DNA of 64,000 nt from Streptomyces fradiae ATCC 10745 = DSM 40063 (GTDB taxonomy: Bacteria > Actinomycetota > Actinomycetes > Streptomycetales > Streptomycetaceae). Shown in pieces: positions 44,874 through 54,230 of this stretch. The notes below the pieces were generated by a model. It searched no databases and was not told the DNA's origin. It saw only the letters and a list, made by a program, of their open reading frames with translations. The DNA is taken from positions 1,660,501 to 1,724,500 of the forward strand of contig NZ_CP023696.1 of NCBI RefSeq assembly GCF_008704425.1. Reading direction: 5' to 3'. The stretch's first letter is position 1; every line of letters starts with the position of its first letter. The translations under genes and the position numbers were made by a program.

Positions 44874-46283
44874 ATGTTCCAGAACGCCGACGAAGCCCAG
44901 AAGTTCATCGCGGACGAGGACGTCAAGTTCGTCGATGTCCGCTTCTGCGACCTGCCTGGCGTGATGCAGCACTTCACGATCCCGGCCAAGGCTTTCGACC
45001 CGGCCGAGGAGCTGGCCTTCGACGGCTCGTCGATCCGCGGTTTCCAGGCCATCCACGAGTCCGACATGGCGCTGCGCGCGGACCTGTCGACGGCGCGTCT
45101 CGACCCGTTCCGCCGGGACAAGACGCTGAACATCAACTTCTTCATCCACGACCCGATCACGGGTGAGCAGTACAGCCGCGACCCGCGCAACATCGCGAAG
45201 AAGGCGGAGGCCTACCTGGCCTCCACCGGCATCGCCGACACCGCGTTCTTCGGTCCCGAGGCGGAGTTCTACGTCTTCGACTCGGTCCGCTTCAGCACCT
45301 CCGCGAACGAGGGCTTCTACCACATCGACTCCGAGGCGGGCGCCTGGAACACCGGCGCGCTGGAGGACAACCGCGGGTACAAGGTCCGCTACAAGGGCGG
45401 CTACTTCCCGGCCCCGCCGGTCGACCACTTCGCCGACCTGCGCGCGGAGATCTCCCTGGAGCTGGAGAAGGCCGGCCTGGAGGTCGAGCGCCAGCACCAC
45501 GAGGTCGGCACCGCCGGCCAGGCGGAGATCAACTACAAGTTCAACACGCTGCTCGCCGCGGCCGACGACCTGATGCTCTTCAAGTACATCGTGAAGAACG
45601 TCGCCTGGCGCAACGGCAAGACCGCGACCTTCATGCCGAAGCCGATCTTCGGTGACAACGGTTCGGGCATGCACGTCCACCAGTCCCTGTGGTCCGGCGG
45701 CCAGCCGCTCTTCTACGACGAGCAGGGCTACGCCGGCCTGTCGGACATGGCCCGCTACTACATCGGCGGCATCCTGAAGCACGCCCCGTCGCTGCTGGCC
45801 TTCACCAACCCGACGGTCAACTCGTACCACCGCCTGGTGCCGGGCTTCGAGGCGCCGGTGAACCTGGTGTACTCGCAGCGCAACCGCTCGGCCGCGATGC
45901 GCATCCCGATCACCGGCTCGAACGCGAAGGCCAAGCGCGTCGAGTTCCGCGCGCCGGACCCGTCCTCCAACCCGTACCTGGCCTTCTCGGCCCTCCTCCT
46001 CGCGGGCCTGGACGGCATCAAGAACAAGATCGAGCCGGCGGAGCCGATCGACAAGGACCTGTACGAGCTGGCCCCCGAGGAGCACGCGGGTGTCGCCCAG
46101 GTCCCGACGACCCTCTCCGCGGTCCTCGACGCCCTGGAGGCCGACAACGAGTACCTCCAGGCGGGCGGCGTCTTCACGCCCGACCTGATCGAGACCTGGA
46201 TCGACTACAAGCGCACCCACGAGATCGAGCCCATCCAGCTCCGCCCGCACCCCCACGAGTTCGAGCTGTACTTCGACCTCTGA
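44874..46283 (+). CDS. glnA: Glutamine synthetase type I
   Basis: 469 residues, dodecameric GSI-beta enzyme, ammonium plus glutamate to glutamine with ATP. The metal and substrate segments [30 protein letters not shown] and NRSAAMRIP are present, and Y397 in [10 protein letters not shown] is the adenylylation site used by GlnE. ATG at 44874 has GGAGGAG upstream. Expression should be controlled by GlnR (site at 44738-44775). A perfect hairpin at 46326-46367 ends the transcript. It is the main GS; glnII follows 2.7 kb downstream. Confidence 0.98.
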   Translation: MFQNADEAQKFIADEDVKFVDVRFCDLPGVMQHFTIPAKAFDPAEELAFDGSSIRGFQAIHESDMALRADLSTARLDPFRRDKTLNINFFIHDPITGEQYSRDPRNIAKKAEAYLASTGIADTAFFGPEAEFYVFDSVRFSTSANEGFYHIDSEAGAWNTGALEDNRGYKVRYKGGYFPAPPVDHFADLRAEISLELEKAGLEVERQHHEVGTAGQAEINYKFNTLLAAADDLMLFKYIVKNVAWRNGKTATFMPKPIFGDNGSGMHVHQSLWSGGQPLFYDEQGYAGLSDMARYYIGGILKHAPSLLAFTNPTVNSYHRLVPGFEAPVNLVYSQRNRSAAMRIPITGSNAKAKRVEFRAPDPSSNPYLAFSALLLAGLDGIKNKIEPAEPIDKDLYELAPEEHAGVAQVPTTLSAVLDALEADNEYLQAGGVFTPDLIETWIDYKRTHEIEPIQLRPHPHEFELYFDL

Positions 46284-46325
46284 CGGTGCCCGCGGGCGCC
46301 TTGCAGGCCGCCCCGCACCGCCTCT

Positions 46326-46367
46326 CGGCCGCCGGCCGCGCCCTCCTCGGGGCGCGGCCGGCGGCCG
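46326..46367. terminator. Terminator after glnA
   Basis: A perfect 17-bp stem (46326-46342 with 46351-46367) and an 8-nt loop. Confidence 0.9.
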
Positions 46368-46424
46368 TTCGCCGTCCCCGCCCCGCCCGCGGCGGGGCGG
46401 GGACGGGGGCGGGGGCGGGGGCGG

Positions 46425-46700
46425 TCAGAGGCTGGAGCGGATCAGGGCGCGGACCATGCGGCACGTCGTGGCGGACGGCGGGTGGATGCCGAGCTCGTGC
46501 GCGGTCGCGCGGATCGTCCTGTCGTCGGCCCTGGCGGCGAGGTAGACGCCCGAGTCGAGCAGGGCTATCGCCAGGCGCATGGCCTTCAGGCGGCGGTTGT
46601 GGGAGACGTACCACTCGCGCGGCCGGCCGGCCGGGAGCGGCTTCTTCCGCAGGGGCGTCCAGGGTTCGAGGGGCAGTGGCGTGACGGTGGCGACGGCCAT
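46425..46700 (-). CDS. Small hypothetical protein with helix-turn-helix-like C terminus
   Basis: 91 residues, basic. The C-terminal half (ATAHELGIHPPSATTCRMV) has the spacing of a short helix-turn-helix but I do not recognise the family. ATG at 46700 has GGGAGG well placed upstream. Convergent with glnA, 141 bp apart. Function unknown. Confidence 0.7.
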   Translation of the reverse strand: MAVATVTPLPLEPWTPLRKKPLPAGRPREWYVSHNRRLKAMRLAIALLDSGVYLAARADDRTIRATAHELGIHPPSATTCRMVRALIRSSL

Positions 46701-46832
46701 CGGCGACCTCCCGGTGCGGGGTGTGAGAGCCCTCCCCCGGGCCCTCACCGAATACCTCGATTCTACCGGCGGGCACTGACAATCGACCCTGGTCGGAGGG
46801 GGTTTGCGGGGGCCGGCGGGTACGGTTGCGGC

Positions 46833-47195
46833 ATGGAGATCTGGATCAATCCCGCCTGTTCCAAGTGCCGGAGCGCGCTGCGCCTCCTCGACGAGGAGGG
46901 CGCCGAGTACACCGTCCGCCGGTACCTGGAGGACGTGCCGTCCGCCGACGAGATCCGCGCGGTGCTGGACCGCCTCGGGCTGGAGCCGTGGGACATCACG
47001 CGCACCGGGGAGCAGGAGGCGAGGGAGCTGGGCCTCACGGCGTGGCCGCGCGACGCGGCCTCGCGCGACCGGTGGGTGGAGGCGCTCGCCGCGCACCCGA
47101 AGCTCATCCAGCGGCCCCTCATCACCGCCGACGACGGCACGGCGGTCGTCGGCCGCTCCGAGGAGGCGGTACGGGACGCCCTGTCCCGCTCGTAG
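46833..47195 (+). CDS. ArsC/Spx-family arsenate reductase-like protein
   Basis: 120 residues, thioredoxin fold. It starts MEIWINPACSKCRSALRLLD with a CxxC redox motif (CSKC) and has WPRDAASRDRWVEALAAHPKLIQRPLI with the cis-Pro region of this family. Arsenate reduction is not certain: many members are generic thiol-disulfide proteins, and no ars operon is adjacent. ATG at 46833; only 20 bp from the stop of the convergent hydrolase gene. Confidence 0.9.
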   Translation: MEIWINPACSKCRSALRLLDEEGAEYTVRRYLEDVPSADEIRAVLDRLGLEPWDITRTGEQEARELGLTAWPRDAASRDRWVEALAAHPKLIQRPLITADDGTAVVGRSEEAVRDALSRS

Positions 47196-47215
47196 CTCCC
47201 GCCGCGCGGGACGCG

Positions 47216-48136
47216 TCACGCCCCGGGACCGCCCCCGTCCCCGCCGCTCAGGAACTGCGCCACCCGGCGGTCCGTGCCCGGCGGCGGCGCCAGCGGGAGG
47301 GTGTGGTGCGTGGCGTCGGGGAGCGTCCCGACCGTGACGGCCGGGACCTTCCCGGCCGCCGCGGCCACCCTGCGTACGGCGTGCGCACGCGACCGTCCCG
47401 CCAGGAGCACCAGCGTCGGCGGCAGCGGCCCGTTCGGCGCCCGCAGGTCCGGGCGGGGGCCCGTGACCGGTCTCGCGGCCGGGAAGCGTGCGGTGTGCCC
47501 CTCCAGCCTCAGCCACGTCTCGTCGAGCGCCGCCCCGGCGGTCTCCCACCGCAGGAAGGCGCGGGTGCGGGCGGGGGTCGGACGCAGCAGCGTCGGCAGG
47601 GCGCGCAGCAGGTAGCGGGGGCTGAAGCCGGTGAAGCAGTTCGTCGGGTCGAGCAGGACCAGCCGGTCGACGCGCGACGGGGCGTGCACGGCGTGGTGCA
47701 GCGCGATCCACGCCCCGTAGGAGTGCCCGCACAGCGACACCCGTCCGGCGCCGAGGCCGTCGAGCACCGCGTCCAGCCACGCCGTGAGGTCCGCGACCGT
47801 CCGCACGGGCGGGTCGCCGGGACCGGGCACGCTGCGGCCGGGGTCGCCGATCAGGTCGACGGCGTGGACGCGCCGGGTGCGGCCCAGCGCGGCGGCGGTG
47901 CCGAACCAGACCGTGGAGGTGGTGCCGCCCCCGTGGAGCAGGACGACGGGCGGCGCGTCCCGTGGGCCGTGGCTGTGGACGTACGTGGGTCCGTACCGCG
48001 TCGGCACGGTGGACCCGGTGGTGCCGGCGGGCCAGCGGGCGGCGACGACCGCGTCGTACGCCCTGAGGAACTCCGCCCGGTCGAAGGGCCGCCCGCGGTC
48101 GCGTCGGCGGCCGGTACGGTCTCGCGCTGCCGGCAT
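47216..48136 (-). CDS. Alpha/beta hydrolase
   Basis: 306 residues. Oxyanion-hole HGGG (about 68-71), nucleophile S139 in GHSYG, and a C-terminal His in DATHHTLPL; the acid residue is less certain. Probably an esterase or related enzyme with an unknown substrate. It is divergent from a MarR regulator with a 33-bp palindromic site between them, so the regulator very probably controls it. ATG at 48136 is chosen. Confidence 0.9.
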   Translation of the reverse strand: MPAARDRTGRRRDRGRPFDRAEFLRAYDAVVAARWPAGTTGSTVPTRYGPTYVHSHGPRDAPPVVLLHGGGTTSTVWFGTAAALGRTRRVHAVDLIGDPGRSVPGPGDPPVRTVADLTAWLDAVLDGLGAGRVSLCGHSYGAWIALHHAVHAPSRVDRLVLLDPTNCFTGFSPRYLLRALPTLLRPTPARTRAFLRWETAGAALDETWLRLEGHTARFPAARPVTGPRPDLRAPNGPLPPTLVLLAGRSRAHAVRRVAAAAGKVPAVTVGTLPDATHHTLPLAPPPGTDRRVAQFLSGGDGGGPGA

Positions 48137-48174
48137 GGTCCACTCACCTCTCCGCCGCTCGCCCTTCCGGCACC

Positions 48175-48207
48175 CTCTCGCTGGACGATAGTCTCGCCCA
48201 GCGAGAG
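48175..48207. promoter_or_regulatory. Operator candidate: 10-bp inverted repeat in MarR/hydrolase promoter
   Basis: CTCTCGCTGG (48175-48184) and CCAGCGAGAG (48198-48207) are perfect inverted repeats with a 13-bp spacer, between the hydrolase and marR start codons. Location, symmetry and the divergent layout are those of a MarR autoregulatory operator. Confidence 0.7.
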
Positions 48208-48231
48208 ATTCCAGGGGTGGAGGTGCACCGG

Positions 48232-48735
48232 ATGGAGCCCGAGGGCGAGGAACTGCGGATCTTCCATCTGCTGAGGGCCGTGACCGTCGAGTACGGCCTG
48301 CGGCAGGCGGAGTTCGCCGCGCGGAACGGCATGCACACCACCGACGTGCGGGCCCTGATCTGCCTGCTGGACGCGGAGCGGAACGGGGAGGACGCCACCC
48401 CGGGGCTGCTCGGCGCGCGGCTGGGGATCAACTCGGCCGGGACCACCGCCGTGATCGACCGGCTCGAACGGCTCGGCCACCTCGCACGGGTGCGCGACGC
48501 CGGGGACCGGCGACGGGTGCTGCTGAGGGTGCGCGAGGGGGCCAAGGTGCTGGGCCGGGAGCACTTCGGGCCGCTCGTCGACGGCACCGTGGAGCTGCTG
48601 CGCGGCTTCGACGAGCGGGACCGGGACGCGGTGCGGCGGTTCCTGCTGGGCGTGGGCGGGCTCCTGGCGGAGACCGGGGAGGACGGCGCCCGCGGGCGCG
48701 CGCGTCCGGACGGCGGCGGGAGTACGGGCGGCTGA
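48232..48735 (+). CDS. MarR-family transcriptional regulator
   Basis: 167 residues from ATG 48232. A winged helix-turn-helix (about 30-105: LGARLGINSAGTTAVIDRLE and RDAGDRRRVLLRV wing) flanked by dimerisation helices. GGAGG at 48219-48223 is eight bases upstream and decides this start over GTG 48217, which is in frame five codons earlier. The Gly/Arg-rich C-terminal tail is short. It likely represses itself and the divergent hydrolase gene. Confidence 0.92.
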   Translation: MEPEGEELRIFHLLRAVTVEYGLRQAEFAARNGMHTTDVRALICLLDAERNGEDATPGLLGARLGINSAGTTAVIDRLERLGHLARVRDAGDRRRVLLRVREGAKVLGREHFGPLVDGTVELLRGFDERDRDAVRRFLLGVGGLLAETGEDGARGRARPDGGGSTGG

Positions 48736-48932
48736 CGCCAGGGTGGGGGGATCGGCCGGGGGCTGCGGGAGGCGGGGGGCTGCGGGAGGCGGGAGGGGGC
48801 GGTCACGGGACGCGGAGGCACGGGGAGCCGGCCGCCCGGATCCGGCGGGGCGGTCCCGCGGGCCGGGTTCGGTGGGCTGCCGGACGCGCACGCGGTGGGC
48901 CGGCGGGTGCGGGCGGCGCGGGGGGAGGCCGG

Positions 48933-48970
48933 GTAACACGGGGTTCACACACGGGCAACGGACGGGTAAT
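48933..48970 (+). promoter_or_regulatory. GlnR-like four-half-site array upstream of glnII
   Basis: GTAAC (48933), TTCAC (48944), GCAAC (48955) and GTAAT (48966) recur exactly every 11 bp, the n6 spacing of the GlnR consensus gTnAc-n6-GaAAc-n6. The a-type boxes match well (5/5 and 4/5), the b-type boxes poorly. glnII is a known GlnR target in Streptomyces. It lies about 55 bp upstream of the start. Confidence 0.65.
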
Positions 48971-49024
48971 CCCGTGTTGCCAAGCTGCGCGGCATACCGC
49001 TGCACCGCGCGAAGGACGGGACCC

Positions 49025-50056
49025 GTGAGCATCAAGGCCGAGTACATCTGGATCGACGGCACCGAGCCGACCGCCAAGCTCCGCTCCAAGACGAAGATCC
49101 TGGACGGCTCGGTCGCCGGCGTCGCGGAGCTCCCGCTGTGGGGCTTCGACGGGTCCAGCACCAACCAGGCCGAGGGCCACGCCTCCGACTGCGTCCTGCG
49201 CCCCGTGTACTCCTGCCCGGACCCGATCCGCGGCGGCGAGCACATCCTGGTGCTGTGCGAGGTCCTGAACACGGACATGACCCCGCACTCCACCAACACG
49301 CGGGCGGAGCTCGCCGAGGTCGCCGAGCGGTACGCCGGGCAGGAGCCGATCTTCGGCATCGAGCAGGAGTACACCTTCTTCAAGGGCCACCGCCCGCTCG
49401 GCTTCCCCGACGGCGGCTTCCCCGCCCCGCAGGGCGGCTACTACTGCGGTGTCGGCGCGGACGAGATCCACGGCCGCGACATCGTGGAGGCGCACCTCGA
49501 CCACTGCCTCGCGGCGGGCCTGGGCATATCCGGCATCAACGCCGAGGTCATGCCGGGCCAGTGGGAGTTCCAGGTGGGCCCGCTCGACCCGGTCACCGTC
49601 GCCGACCAGCTGTGGATCGCCCGCTGGCTGCTCTACCGCACGGCCGAGGACTTCGAGGTCTCCGCGACGCTGCACCCCAAGCCGGTGAAGGGCGACTGGA
49701 ACGGCGCGGGCGCCCACACCAACTTCTCCACGCGCGCGATGCGCGAGGGCTACGACGCGATCATCACCGCGTGCGAGGCGCTCGGCGAGGGCTCCAAGCC
49801 GCTGGACCACGTGAAGAACTACGGCGCGGGCGTCGACGAGCGCCTGACCGGCCTGCACGAGACGGCCCCGTGGGACCGGTACAGCTACGGCGTCTCCGAC
49901 CGCGGCGCGTCCGTCCGCATCCCGTGGCAGGTGGAGAAGGACGGCAAGGGGTACATCGAGGACCGCCGCCCCAACGCGAACGTCGACCCGTACGTGGTGA
50001 CCCGCCTGCTGGTGGACACCTGCTGCGCGGCGCTGGAGAAGGCCGGGCAGGTCTGA
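49025..50056 (+). CDS. glnII: Glutamine synthetase type II (eukaryotic-like)
   Basis: 343 residues. Starts VSIKAEYIWIDGTEPTAKLR and carries the GSII motifs LPLWGFDGSSTNQA, GIEQEYTFF, NAEVMPGQWEFQVG and WNGAGAHTNFST. GSII is not adenylylated and is a second ammonium-assimilating enzyme in Streptomyces and Frankia. GTG at 49025 with GAAGGACGGGA upstream. It is preceded by GlnR-like sites and followed by a 38-bp perfect palindrome. Confidence 0.97.
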   Translation: MSIKAEYIWIDGTEPTAKLRSKTKILDGSVAGVAELPLWGFDGSSTNQAEGHASDCVLRPVYSCPDPIRGGEHILVLCEVLNTDMTPHSTNTRAELAEVAERYAGQEPIFGIEQEYTFFKGHRPLGFPDGGFPAPQGGYYCGVGADEIHGRDIVEAHLDHCLAAGLGISGINAEVMPGQWEFQVGPLDPVTVADQLWIARWLLYRTAEDFEVSATLHPKPVKGDWNGAGAHTNFSTRAMREGYDAIITACEALGEGSKPLDHVKNYGAGVDERLTGLHETAPWDRYSYGVSDRGASVRIPWQVEKDGKGYIEDRRPNANVDPYVVTRLLVDTCCAALEKAGQV

Positions 50057-50074
50057 TCCCGCCCGCACGCACGG

Positions 50075-50112
50075 GGGCGCCCCCGGCCGGAACGTTCCGG
50101 CCGGGGGCGCCC
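50075..50112. terminator. Terminator after glnII
   Basis: A perfect 38-bp palindrome (50075-50093 with 50094-50112, no formal loop) of high GC content, 18 bp after the glnII stop. Confidence 0.9.
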
Positions 50113-50301
50113 TGTCGTCGGTGCGGGAGCGGGCGGGGGGCTTGGCGGTGGGCGGGGGTCCGAGGCGGGGCGGTCGGGCGCCGGGCGGGGGCGGGTGGCG
50201 CGGGCGGGAGGCGTGTGGGCGGTCGGAGGTCGTGGTGCCGGGTGTTCCTCCGGTAGCGGAAGCGCTGCGCGCGGTGGCGGCGGCGGGGCAGGCTCGGAGG
50301 C

Positions 50302-51297
50302 ATGAGGCTTCTGATCCTGGGTGGTACGGAGTTCGTGGGGCGGGCCGTGGCGGAGGCGGCGCTCGCCCGCGCATGGGACGTGACGGTGTTCCACCGGGGG
50401 CGGCACGAACCGCCGCCCGGTGCGGCGGTGCTGCGGGGCGACCGGTCCCTGCCCGACGGGGCGGGCCTGGAGGCGCTGCGCGAGGGCGGGTGGGACGCGG
50501 TGGTCGACACCTGGTCGGGCGCGCCGTCGGCGGTGCGGGACGCGGCCCGGCTGCTGGCCGGCCGGGCCGGCTGGTACGGGTACGTGTCGAGCTGCTCGGT
50601 GTACGAGTGGCCGATGGTGGCCGAACTGCGGGAGGACAAGCCGGTGGTGGAGGCGTCGCCGGACGACGGCGGCGACGTGCCGTACGCGCGGGCCAAGCGG
50701 GGCGGCGAACTGGCGGCGATCGGCGCCTTCGGCCCCGAGCGGTCCCTGCTGGCGCGGGCCGGGCTCATCCTCGGCCCCGGGGAGAACGTGGGCCGCCTGC
50801 CCTGGTGGCTGACCCGGATCGCGCGCGGCGGCCCCGTCCTCGCGCCCGGCCCGCACGACCTGCCGTTGCAGTACATCGACGCGCGGGACCTCGCCGGCTG
50901 GCTCCTGGACGCCGCCGAGGGCGGGCTGGCGGGGCCGTACGACGTGGTGAGCCGGCCGGGGCACACCACGATGGGGGCCCTGCTGGAGGCGTGCGTGCGG
51001 GTGACCGGCTCCGGCGCCGAGCTGCGCTGGACGCCGCCCGCCCGGATCCTCGCGGCGGGCGTCGAGCCGTGGACGGGGCTGCCCGTGTGGATTCCGCCGG
51101 GCGAGACGCACGACGCGATGCACGGCGCCGACGTGAGCAAGGCCCTCGCCTCCGGCCTGCGGTGCCGCCCCGTGGAGGAGACCGTCGCCGACACATGGGC
51201 GTGGCTGTGCGGTCTGGGCGGCACGGCGCCCCAGCGCCCGGACCGCGACCCGGTGGGCATCAGCCCCGAGGTGGAGGCGAAGGTCCTGGAGCTGTAG
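50302..51297 (+). CDS. NAD-dependent epimerase/dehydratase-like protein
   Basis: 331 residues. N-terminal Rossmann motif LLILGGTEFVGRAVAE, GWYGYVSSCSVYEW (Ser and Tyr region of extended SDRs), YARAKRGGE with the catalytic YxxxK-like segment, and a substrate domain afterwards. Probably acts on a nucleotide sugar or related compound; the substrate is unknown. ATG at 50302 with GGAGGC close upstream. Stand-alone. Confidence 0.9.
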   Translation: MRLLILGGTEFVGRAVAEAALARAWDVTVFHRGRHEPPPGAAVLRGDRSLPDGAGLEALREGGWDAVVDTWSGAPSAVRDAARLLAGRAGWYGYVSSCSVYEWPMVAELREDKPVVEASPDDGGDVPYARAKRGGELAAIGAFGPERSLLARAGLILGPGENVGRLPWWLTRIARGGPVLAPGPHDLPLQYIDARDLAGWLLDAAEGGLAGPYDVVSRPGHTTMGALLEACVRVTGSGAELRWTPPARILAAGVEPWTGLPVWIPPGETHDAMHGADVSKALASGLRCRPVEETVADTWAWLCGLGGTAPQRPDRDPVGISPEVEAKVLEL

Positions 51298-51488
51298 CCG
51301 CGCGGGGGTGGCCGGCCTGGGGGTGCGGGCGTGGGGGCGCGGCGGCTGAGGCAGGCGCCGGGGCGCGGCGCGCGGACGCGCGGCGCGTGCACGGGGCGGG
51401 GGGTCAAGGCCCGTGGACGGGGCGCGTGGTGAGGCCGGGAGGCGGGGGCGGGCGGTGACTTGTCCCAGCGTCGCTCGTTGCGCTGGGC

Positions 51489-53471
51489 GTGAGCACCCAG
51501 GAAGCCCAGCACAGCGTCAAGACCGCGGAGTCCCGCGCGGTGGCCGCCGCCCCCGTGGACGTGGAACAGGCCGAGGCGGCGCTCGTCGAGCACTATCCGC
51601 GGCTGGTCCGCATCGCCTATCTGGTGCTGCCGCCGTCCCTCGGCCGCAACCGGCGCGTCCTCACCGCCCACGCGCTGGTGCAGCGCTCGCTGCCGCGACG
51701 GCGCACGGCGGTGGGCGACGAGGCGGGGATGCCGGCGCAGCGGCGGCGGCCCGAGGACGCCGTCGACCCGGGGTACGCCTACGTGCGCGGCCGGGTGCTG
51801 CGCCAGGCCCTGGAGGCCGGGCTGCCGCTGCGCCGCCGGGCCTGGCCGAAGCGGGCGCAGCTGCCGCCGCTGCTGCCCCTCGTGTGGGGGCTGCGGCTGT
51901 TCCCCCGCTCGGGCGGCGCCGAGGAGCTGGCGCTGGACCAGCGGCTGGCGGACCTGTCGGGCGCGGGCCGGGCCGCGTACGTGCTGCGCCGCCTGGAGCG
52001 GCAGGGCGACGCCGAGGTGCGGCGGATGCTCGTCGCGGCGGGCGCCTCCGACCCGGACGGGGCCCTGGCGGAGGCCGACCGGCTGGCGGCGGACGGGCCG
52101 GGCGGGGCGCTGCTGGAGTCGCCGGAGTTCGACCCGTGCTCCCTCCAGGCGCGGCCCACGGACCTGATGCGGCGGCGCCAGCACACGAGGGCGGCGCTCG
52201 CGGCGGGCGCCGCCCTCGTGGTGTGCGGGGCGCTGCTGGGCCTGCCGGGCGGGGGCTGGGGGCCGGACGGCGCGGCGGCCCCGCCGTACGCGCGCAACCC
52301 GGCGTCGGAGGCGGCGCTGGACCCGGCGAAGCTGCGGCGGGTCGCCCCGGCCGCGTGGCAGCGCTCGTCCCGCGCGGACTTCTCGGTGTGGCCGGCGCGG
52401 GGCGCGCTGGTGGACGACGCGGCGCTGCTGCGGCGGGCGCTGGCGGTGTGGGCGCGGCCCGGCGCGCAGGTGCGGGCGTCGGCGACGCCGGGCACGCTGC
52501 CGGGACCGCCGATGGGCCCGCCGCAGCTGCTGTACGCGGGCGAGGTGGACGGGGCGCGGGTGGTGCTCTTCCACGACGGGCTGCGGGCCGTGCGGTACGC
52601 GGAGCCGGTGGACGGCACGGAGGCGGCGGCGCTGGACTTCGCCCGTACGGACGGCGCGGACACCGCCGCGTCGGCGGCCCTGGTGGTCGGCCGCACCCAT
52701 GCCAACGTGCGGTATCTGACGGCGCCGTGGGTGCGGGGCGTCGCCGTGCGGGACCTGCTGCTGCCGGACGCGGAGGCCCGGCCGCTGGAGCGGAACGCGG
52801 CGGGCGTCACCGCGCCGTCGCAGACCCCGGCCGCGGCGAGCGACTGCCGCTCGTGGGACGTGCTGGAGGTCAGGGACGGGGACGGTACGCGGGTCCTCAC
52901 CGACCTGGGCGAGATCGTCCCCGTACGGCTCACGTCGGGCGCTCCGGGCAGGCCGGTGGACGTGGCGGGCGAGGCGGCGCGGCGGGAGTGGGCGCGCACG
53001 GCGTGCATGCTGCCGTCGATGCGGGCGATGGGCGTGCGGTCGGTCAACTCGTGGCGGTACGCCGAGCAGGAGCTGCCCGGCACGGGCACCGGCACGGCGA
53101 CGTGGCTGTGCACCCGCGCCGAGACCTGGCGGGGCCCCGGCAGCAGGGTGCTGGCGCAGTTCCAGCCGCCCGCTCCGGACGCCGCGCCGGGCGAGCCGCT
53201 GACGCCGGGCGCCGTCGCGGCGAGGGCGGAGGACTCCCCGGCCTGCGGGCCGCGCGAACCGCGCGTCCTGGCGGGGGTGCTGTGGAAGGACCCGGCGGGC
53301 CGCTGGTACGTACTGGCGGCGGGGAGCCCGGGCGTCGCGTCGCTGGCCACCTCGGGCGGGGTCGAGGGCGAGGCCGACGGGCGGCTGCTCGCCGTCGAGG
53401 CGGAGCGGGGCGCGAAGGCGGAGCTGACCGGTGAGCTGGAGGACGGGACGCGGATCGACGCGCTGCGCTGA
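51489..53471 (+). CDS. Membrane protein with sigma-factor-like cytoplasmic region
   Basis: 660 residues from GTG 51489. Residues about 30-70 (ALVEHYPRLVRIAYLVLPP and the following HALVQRSLPRRR) resemble the region 2 start of ECF sigma factors, and about 148-200 (LSGAGRAAYVLRRLERQGD and DPDGALAEADRLA) resemble their region 4 area; the DNA-contact helix is weak. A single membrane helix lies at about 234-254. The rest (255-660) is a large, probably extracytoplasmic domain with two or more cysteine pairs. I recognise no named family. A membrane-tethered sigma-like or anti-sigma-like sensor is one possibility; simple resemblance is another. Confidence 0.75.
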   Translation: MSTQEAQHSVKTAESRAVAAAPVDVEQAEAALVEHYPRLVRIAYLVLPPSLGRNRRVLTAHALVQRSLPRRRTAVGDEAGMPAQRRRPEDAVDPGYAYVRGRVLRQALEAGLPLRRRAWPKRAQLPPLLPLVWGLRLFPRSGGAEELALDQRLADLSGAGRAAYVLRRLERQGDAEVRRMLVAAGASDPDGALAEADRLAADGPGGALLESPEFDPCSLQARPTDLMRRRQHTRAALAAGAALVVCGALLGLPGGGWGPDGAAAPPYARNPASEAALDPAKLRRVAPAAWQRSSRADFSVWPARGALVDDAALLRRALAVWARPGAQVRASATPGTLPGPPMGPPQLLYAGEVDGARVVLFHDGLRAVRYAEPVDGTEAAALDFARTDGADTAASAALVVGRTHANVRYLTAPWVRGVAVRDLLLPDAEARPLERNAAGVTAPSQTPAAASDCRSWDVLEVRDGDGTRVLTDLGEIVPVRLTSGAPGRPVDVAGEAARREWARTACMLPSMRAMGVRSVNSWRYAEQELPGTGTGTATWLCTRAETWRGPGSRVLAQFQPPAPDAAPGEPLTPGAVAARAEDSPACGPREPRVLAGVLWKDPAGRWYVLAAGSPGVASLATSGGVEGEADGRLLAVEAERGAKAELTGELEDGTRIDALR

Positions 53472-53636
53472 GCCGGCGGCGGTGGCCGTGCCGGGTGGGC
53501 GGCGCCCCGGCACTCCGGCGCCCCGGCACTCCGGCGTCACCGGTCGGCCGACGCCGGTCGCGTACGGCACGCCCCCTTACGGCGGCGGCCGCCACGGCGG
53601 TATCCGTTACGGCGGTACCCGGTACGGCGGCGCCCG

Positions 53637-54167
53637 TTACGGCAGCAGCAGCCAGTCGGCGGCGAGGGCGGCCAGCAGACCGGTGCCGAGCAGCCATGTG
53701 CCGAGGCGGGTGCGGCCGTGGCGGCTCAGCTCGATCACCACGCCGCACAGGATCATCGCCAGGCCGTACACGCCGACGACGAGGACCGAGGTACGGCTGG
53801 CGAGCCGCAGGGCGAGGACGACGGCGAGGCTGACCAGCACGACCGTCGCGACGGCGACCCGCAGCCGCCTCGCCTGGCGGGGCGTCAGCCCGTCGGGCGC
53901 GTCCTCGGCTTCCTCGACCGCCTCGCCCTCTTCGGCCGCCTCGCCCTCGGCGTCCGCGGACTGCCCGGGGGCTTCGGCGCTCCCGGCGTCCTTCCCGCCC
54001 CTCGGGTCCTTCCCGCCCTCCGGGTCCTTCCCGCCCTCCGGGTGCCTGGCGTCCCCGGTCCGCGCGCCGTCCACGGCGGTGGCCCCGCCGTCCCCGGCGG
54101 CGTCCTCGGCCGCATCGCCGGTGCCGGCGTCCGCCGGGCCGGAGGTCCTCTGGTCCGCTGTGGTCAT
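53637..54167 (-). CDS. Membrane protein with EGGKDP-repeat N terminus
   Basis: 176 residues from ATG 54167. The acidic, low-complexity N-terminal half contains an EGGKDP-type hexapeptide repeated about three times (DNA repeat 53985-54043). It is followed by a short basic segment (GLTPRQARRLRVA) and then hydrophobic segments at about 103-121, 126-143 and 158-174. No family recognised. It is divergent from the TetR gene, 63 bp apart. In-frame extension beyond 54167 lies antisense to the pullulanase region and is not real. Confidence 0.75.
   Translation of the reverse strand: MTTADQRTSGPADAGTGDAAEDAAGDGGATAVDGARTGDARHPEGGKDPEGGKDPRGGKDAGSAEAPGQSADAEGEAAEEGEAVEEAEDAPDGLTPRQARRLRVAVATVVLVSLAVVLALRLASRTSVLVVGVYGLAMILCGVVIELSRHGRTRLGTWLLGTGLLAALAADWLLLP
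53985..54043. repeat. 18-bp tandem repeat in coding sequence
   Basis: Units of GGGTCCTTCCCGCCCTCC type (54004-54021, 54022-54039) preceded by a degenerate copy. 18 bp equals six codons, so unit gain or loss keeps the frame. Confidence 0.8.
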
Positions 54168-54230
54168 GCCCCGGAGCGTAACCGACCGTACGGGCACCGC
54201 CGTTCGAAGGGCCGCCGCTACCCTGTTCGC

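Noticed and set aside
46833..47195. Arsenic resistance operon
   Set aside because: Only one ArsC/Spx-fold gene; no arsR, arsB or acr3 neighbour.
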